Under the pieces are notes generated by a model. That model did not search any database, was not told the DNA's origin, and saw only the letters and a program-made list of their open reading frames with translations. A program made the translations under genes and the position numbers. From NCBI GenBank assembly GCA_913061385.1, contig CAJXTM010000150.1, forward strand, positions 1 through 7,595: a DNA stretch of 7,595 nucleotides. Direction: 5' to 3'. Numbering within the stretch: the first letter of the stretch is position 1; each line of letters opens with the position of its first letter. This DNA comes from an uncultured Rhodopirellula sp. (GTDB lineage: Bacteria > Planctomycetota > Planctomycetia > Pirellulales > Pirellulaceae). Of this stretch, positions 6,916 through 7,595 are shown one piece after another.

Positions 6916-7595
6916 ATGCAGCTTTTCAAAATTGCTCTACTCGTAAACCTGTTGAGCCTGTCGCTGTGCGCTGGCGACACATTCCAACCCTACGAGGCGG
7001 TCGGTGATGTACCCCAAAACACAGCCGAACTTTGGAAAGGCTACGATGCCCGCAATGAACCACTCGATGTACGGATCATCAAGGAGTGGAAGGCAGCTGG
7101 GATTGTTACGCGTTACGTGACGTTCAAGGTCGGGACATTCAAGGGTGCCGAATCTCGAATCGCAGCCTATTACTCGTTCCCGGACAACCGAAAAAAGAAC
7201 GCCGCGTTTGTCTGGAGCCATGGCGGAGGACAGCGAGCAGAACGTAACCGTGGTCAGTATTTCGCTAGCCAAGGATTCGCAACCATCGACATCAATTGGC
7301 TTGGCCGACCGATGGAAAGTGATATCGATATCAACACCGACTGGGGAAATGTTGATCCGACACAAGGCCCACGATTCTATTCCAAGGCGTTACGCAAAGG
7401 CTGGAAACAGAATTTGCAACCAGATGAGTTCTCGATCGACCCAGTTCCTAGCCCCCGCAATACAAACTGGTTTCTGTTGGCAGTCGCGGCACGCCGAGCG
7501 ATTACTTTTCTCGAGCGACAACCCGAAGTCGACGGCTCAAAACTGGGGTTCTCCGGTTTCTCGATGGGAGGCATGATCACTGCATTGACCGCAAC
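6916..7595 (+). CDS. Secreted alpha/beta hydrolase, acetylxylan-esterase-like, 3'-truncated
   Basis: A reading frame open to the end of the window gives 226 complete codons; the C-terminus is missing. Residues 1-20 (MQLFKIALLVNLLSLSLCAG) form a signal peptide. Cys18 is preceded by LSL, a poor lipobox, so a lipoprotein is possible but not favoured. The fold is supported by SHGGGQRAERN (101-111; the HGGG type often forms the oxyanion hole), a strand-like FATIDINW (121-128), and the nucleophile elbow GFSGFSMGG (211-219) with Ser216 in GxSxG. The catalytic Asp and His would lie beyond the window. It resembles acetylxylan-esterase or dienelactone-hydrolase-like enzymes, so ester cleavage on a polysaccharide is likely but not proven; peptidase-like relatives cannot be excluded. 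The start at 6916 gives the full signal peptide, with a weak GAG about 7 nt upstream. It lies 27 nt after the sulfatase and is probably co-transcribed with it. Confidence 0.88.
   Translation, partial: MQLFKIALLVNLLSLSLCAGDTFQPYEAVGDVPQNTAELWKGYDARNEPLDVRIIKEWKAAGIVTRYVTFKVGTFKGAESRIAAYYSFPDNRKKNAAFVWSHGGGQRAERNRGQYFASQGFATIDINWLGRPMESDIDINTDWGNVDPTQGPRFYSKALRKGWKQNLQPDEFSIDPVPSPRNTNWFLLAVAARRAITFLERQPEVDGSKLGFSGFSMGGMITALTA

Noticed and set aside
6937..7365. 142-codon minus-strand frame at the right end
   Set aside because: It is antisense to the alpha/beta hydrolase, whose HGGG and GxSxG motifs and signal peptide support the plus strand.
7145..7576. 143-codon plus-strand frame at the right end
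   Set aside because: It is an out-of-frame shadow of the alpha/beta hydrolase; it lacks that protein's motifs and starts in the middle of it.
1..7595. CRISPR array, tRNA/rRNA genes, insertion sequences or phage genes
   Set aside because: No regularly spaced repeats, no tRNA-like cloverleaf, no transposase or integrase motifs, and no phage-like proteins were seen on either strand.

Overview
The window looks like part of a Planctomycetota genome, probably a marine Pirellulales-type organism, and most likely an assembled metagenome or draft contig. The main evidence is a gene pair typical of Planctomycetes and Verrucomicrobia: a PSD1-type protein (DUF1549/DUF1553) followed by a Tat-exported DUF1501 protein. 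They sit beside a family S1 sulfatase and secreted carbohydrate-esterase-like proteins, at moderate GC with weak Shine-Dalgarno sites. The left end is not biological: bases 1-44 are an untrimmed Illumina Nextera adapter, so the window starts at a true contig end.

Layout. 1-44: adapter. 45-2190 (+): PSD1-type protein, 5'-truncated, with a golvesin/Xly-like beta domain between its DUF1549 and DUF1553 parts. 2227-3651 (+): DUF1501 protein with a twin-arginine signal, 36 nt downstream and probably co-transcribed. 3652-3862: convergent gap with one possible structured element. 3863-4918 (-): sialate-O-acetylesterase-like (SASA) SGNH hydrolase. 4919-5439: 521-bp divergent gap without a convincing gene. 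5440-6888 (+): sulfatase with a formylglycine-type active site but altered signature positions. 6916-7595 (+): alpha/beta hydrolase, cut by the right end, 27 nt after the sulfatase and probably in its operon.

How the genes may work together (inference): all five proteins are predicted to be exported (for PSD1 this is expected from the family, since its N-terminus is missing). A sulfatase, an SGNH esterase and an alpha/beta hydrolase esterase fit removal of sulfate and acyl groups from an algal or other marine polysaccharide. PSD1 and DUF1501 have no established biochemical role, but often occur as a pair in sulfatase-rich planctomycete genomes. No glycoside hydrolase, polysaccharide lyase, transporter or regulator gene lies in the window, so the substrate cannot be named. 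I see no RNA gene, CRISPR array, insertion sequence or phage gene. The points most worth checking are the sulfatase active-site substitutions, the golvesin-like insertion in PSD1, an 11-bp perfect hairpin inside the DUF1501 gene, and the adapter-made false N-terminus.
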